Shown: positions 46,201 to 48,417 of the stretch, one piece after another | Position numbering within the stretch: position 1 is the stretch's first letter | Layout: each line of letters opens with the position of its first letter | Origin: Lingula anatina | Lineage: Eukaryota > Brachiopoda > Lingulata > Lingulida > Lingulidae | Length of the DNA stretch: 48,417 nucleotides | NCBI RefSeq assembly: GCF_001039355.2 | Contig: NW_019775886.1 | Span: 96,590 to 145,006, forward strand | Direction: 5' to 3' | Made by a program: the position numbers and the translations under genes | The notes under the pieces: generated by a model | Database searches by the model: none | What the model saw: only the letters and a program-made list of their open reading frames with translations | What the model was told of the DNA's origin: nothing

Positions 46201-47239
46201 GCTCCCAGTTGAGCATGTGCTTCATCTGCACGGTGCACATTTTCGTGTGCTTGGCGTTGGAAAGGTTTGTGGGCATTTTCTTACTTGTCTGAAAATAAAG
46301 TTACCAGCACTGCGTAAACTCAGTAATGGTAAATGGATATAAATTTGTTTAAATTTGTAAAATTATAATGAAGCTTAACATATGACAAGTTGCCAATACA
46401 CTGACAACATAAATGCATTCAAATTTCAAATTCTAGCTCGGGAGTTCTACTTCGGTTGAAGAAATAAAGAGACTGCACGAGGAGGGCAATCTAAGATATA
46501 AACTTATAAGTCCTAGCTACCGTGACACAGTAAACGTGCCTGACGGAGGATATGCCATCATACGGTTTAGAACCGACAATCCAGGCAAGGGTTGAATATT
46601 GACATTTGAAATGAAAATAAACATATTATTTGTATCGCATACTAAATGTTTTTGAAGTATTGATTGAAACCTGCATAGAACCGCACATTCCTCTAGATAT
46701 ATAACTTCGTTAAATTTGCAGTTAACGTAAGTGTCTTGACGCCCTTTGATTCTTTGTCAACGCACCCATTGCTAACGTTGATTGTTTAATTATAATTCAT
46801 TTGTGACCATTTTTGCTAATTCAAATATGCACTCAAAATAGCACCAAAGAATAATCGAACATCAAGTTGGGATAGAGTTTGAATTTTAAAGATAGGGTTA
46901 CTCCTTTTATTTATGTATGTAATAACATTTAATTTTCATGCAGGTGTCTGGTACTTCCACTGCCATTTTAATCTTCACGTGAGCATGGGTCAAGCCATGT
47001 TGCTGAAATTTGGTGAATTTGCAGAGTATCCATCGATTCCAGCAAACTTCCCTCGATGTGGTAGTTGGGGCGGACATGTGTATAAAGATGCAACTCACAG
47101 GGACCAATGTCCTCAACAACCTGTGCAGGAGTGTAAAGAATCAACCGCGACCGGAAGTCGTAGCCTGCCGCTATTTTCTTTGATTCAGTTGACCATCTTC
47201 GTCCTACATCTCTATTGGATAAAAACTGGATTGATGTAG
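36954..47239 (+). CDS. Laccase-like multicopper oxidase, gene B (complete, 13 exons)
   Basis: Predicted secreted blue copper oxidase. Exons: 36954-37029, 38868-38959, 39534-39653, 41458-41618, 42042-42263, 42500-42771, 42990-43165, 44169-44307, 45251-45357, 45773-45922, 46166-46264, 46437-46584, 46944-47239. They sum to 2,058 nt, 685 codons plus TAG, all phases agreeing. Exon 1 is a signal peptide ([20 protein letters not shown]). Exons 2-3 carry the Cys-rich segment of animal laccases ([22 protein letters not shown]). Copper motifs: IHWHG (exon 4), HFYHSHIG (exon 5), HVLHLHG (exon 11; Val replaces the usual Pro), [14 protein letters not shown] (exon 13); the ten His and one Cys ligands are all present. 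The tail ([18 protein letters not shown]) after small residues ATGSRS looks like a GPI signal or a membrane anchor. Intron 9 is U12-like and intron 12 has a GC donor. The substrate is unknown; pigment, cuticle, shell or immune phenol oxidation are possible. Confidence 0.93.
37243..37276. repeat. (CA)n microsatellite in gene B intron 1
   Basis: Uninterrupted CA dinucleotide run. Confidence 0.95.
39822..40077. mobile_element. 256-bp MITE with 14-bp TIR CAGGGCCGTAGCCT
   Basis: It begins CAGGGCCGTAGCCT and ends AGGCTACGGCCCTG, a perfect inverted repeat, followed inward by G/C-rich CTGCCAGGGGGGG and its counterpart. TGGAC occurs directly on both sides (39817-39821 and 40078-40082), a candidate target-site duplication. 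No coding capacity. It lies in gene B intron 3. Confidence 0.85.
40085..41128 (+). mobile_element. Internally deleted Tc1-like element with intact ends
   Basis: The ends TAGAAGTGTCACCCC (40085) and GGGGTGACACTTCTA (41128) form a perfect inverted repeat bounded by TA, as expected for Tc1/mariner. Inside, the plus strand has the paired HTH region ([20 protein letters not shown], then [18 protein letters not shown]) and, near 40915-40967, the usual C-terminus ([20 protein letters not shown]). Most of the catalytic core is deleted or frame-broken, so it is non-autonomous. Confidence 0.85.
43211..43248. repeat. (TC)n microsatellite in gene B intron 7
   Basis: TCTCTC run a few dozen bases after the exon 7 donor. 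Confidence 0.9.
43987..44075. repeat. Partial copy of the CCTCCGCCAAGG repeat family
   Basis: Contains ATCCGGATCACCACCAAAAC and ATCAAAATCCATCCATGAC, TTTTTGAGTC, matching the core of the 9709-9944 repeat; the ends are missing. Confidence 0.65.
44565..45020 (+). mobile_element. Strongly degenerate Tc1-like relic in gene B intron 8
   Basis: The plus strand near 44835-45017 gives NRTEHL then NELKCAI and, at the end, [18 protein letters not shown], resembling the NPIEHLWDEL and (S)MPRRLQ...ARGSHTRY ends of Tc1 transposases. The rest is broken by stops. Confidence 0.4.
45358..45772 (+). other. U12-type intron 9 of gene B
   Basis: The donor is GTATCTTTT (one change from the U12 consensus GTATCCTTT). 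TTCCTTAAC lies at 45754-45762, 11 nt from the AAAG acceptor. The intron is 415 bp in phase 0, at the same codon boundary as in gene C. Confidence 0.85.
46073..46104. repeat. (ATT)n microsatellite in gene B intron 10
   Basis: Trinucleotide run of about ten units upstream of exon 11. Confidence 0.9.
46585..46590 (+). other. GC-type 5' splice site of gene B intron 12
   Basis: The exon 12 end CCAG is followed by GCAAGG rather than GT. Gene A has GTAATT at the same place. The +3 to +5 bases (AAG) are strong, as usual for functional GC-AG introns. Confidence 0.8.
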
Positions 47240-48417
47240 AACGCATCCGACTTTGTCATACTGATAACGCCTTAAGGGGTCAAGGATATTAAAAATACGT
47301 CTTAAATTCGATTTTTAGTTTTTTATACGTTAGAATCAATCAATATTGTATCTAATACTCAATTAAGTTATATTTTTGCAACACGGACTAAAAATATACA
47401 TTTGGACGAGTTTTTCTACCTGTCCGTGGCAGCCTTTAGGCTCGGCCTCCGTTGTCAAGCACCGTTACTATGGAGGGCGGGGCAAGAATGGTTGTCTAAC
47501 TTGTCTTAAAAAAATAATTAAGCTGTTACGCGTGCACTGGCAGCTCATAAGCCTTACGTCAGCTAAACTGAGGTTATATTGTTTCCATTTTTCTACATTG
47601 TTAACAATTTATTAAATTTTCTCTCTTAGCGTCTCAATCACGTCACGTCAAGATCACACTTGAGCTGCTGAGAATTCGTACAACGTCTGGGGTTGTCAGA
47701 AAAAAATCGTTAGGCAATCATTTTATTCACAATAAAGATCGTAACAGCAAGCAAGTTTATAAATAATATTGCCACCCAAAACATTTATTACGGTCTTGGC
47801 ACTCTGTGGCATCGTGGCTGATACGTACCCACATTCGGCCGTTTCTCGGAGTAATCAAGAAGTTATAAAGAGAAGGAGTAGAAACAAGGGGTTTCCTTTC
47901 ATCCTATCCTCGTAACGGGCTTAATCCTCATAATTACCCAGCTTGTGGTCTTAGGGAGAGCTTGTGCCTAATACATATTCAAAAGACCGTCCACGTGGGT
48001 TGCTTCAGCCAATTGGGATAAAGTCTCGCGAAGTCTCTAATAATCTCACATAGAAAACATGGTGGGATTACAAAAAGGTGTAGAGAGAGATTTCCAGCCT
48101 GTACGCAACCATTTCGGAAAATAAATCTCAAATCTTGTAAGATACACCTCCGTTTGATCTAGAGCCGATCAGTTATACAAAAATTAGTTTCACATCAAGA
48201 ATGTATGAGAACAATTTCACAAACCCACCATCAACGCTAAAATTAGCACCTGTAGAAGTCTCATTTTTATTTTAAATTCTTTTTGTCGTGTAAAGGAAAT
48301 TTACCGTCATCTAGGAATAACACATTCAATTCACAGCCGTGTGCACAAAACAGTAGAACTTGTAATTTCCGTATGCCAGTCTCGTTTCTTTCTTTCTTTT
48401 TTTTTTTTTTTTTGTTT
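47240..48417. other. Region downstream of gene B, no gene recognised
   Basis: Holds the presumed gene B 3'UTR and unassigned DNA. It ends in a TTTC/poly-T run (48383-48417). No frame carries a recognised motif. Confidence 0.5.
47731..47736 (+). terminator. Candidate polyadenylation signal of gene B
   Basis: The first AATAAA after the gene B stop, about 490 nt downstream. Confidence 0.35.

Overview
This is animal nuclear DNA: genes are split by GT-AG introns, transposon relics are dense, and there is no bacterial gene organisation. The protein families (animal-type laccase multicopper oxidases, Sm protein E), the repeat types (CCTCCGCCAAGG-ended repeats, Tc1-like elements, small inverted-repeat elements) and the high divergence between duplicated blocks fit a marine invertebrate, most likely a mollusc or another lophotrochozoan. 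A lancelet cannot be excluded from sequence alone. Four single-N junctions (5020, 19392, 25762, 31762) and one 415-bp N run (30696-31110) show a draft assembly. Some duplications described here may be assembly artefacts.

Layout: (1) 491-1414 (+), the last three coding exons of the spliceosomal gene SNRPE. (2) 2.9-11 kb, a repeat zone with a 1,625-bp duplicated block carrying an orphan laccase first exon, arrays of a roughly 205-bp inverted-repeat element, and a reverse-strand Gypsy-type retroelement remnant (integrase tail plus fusion-protein-like env). (3) 11.1-20.6 kb (+), laccase gene A, with 12 of 13 expected exons; exon 10 is missing where an N lies. (4) 22.2-34.4 kb (-), laccase gene C, with exons 1-10, a second partly broken set of exons 2-5, and no exons 11-13. 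(5) 34.4-36.95 kb, a head-to-head promoter region filled by Tc1-like remnants. (6) 36.95-47.24 kb (+), laccase gene B, complete with 13 exons and 685 codons. (7) 47.2-48.4 kb, unassigned sequence.

The three laccase genes share exon phases and almost all exon lengths, so they are recent paralogues. Each predicts a secreted protein: a signal peptide on its own exon, a Cys-rich N-terminal segment typical of animal laccases, then cupredoxin domains. Gene B keeps all four copper-binding motifs and ends in a hydrophobic, GPI-signal-like tail. Intron 9 looks like a minor-class (U12-type) intron: gene C and gene A carry the consensus donor GTATCCTTT, gene B carries GTATCTTTT, and genes B and C carry the branch site TTCCTTAAC about 11 nt from the acceptor. 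Between A and B the divergence is concentrated around the copper-ligand loops.
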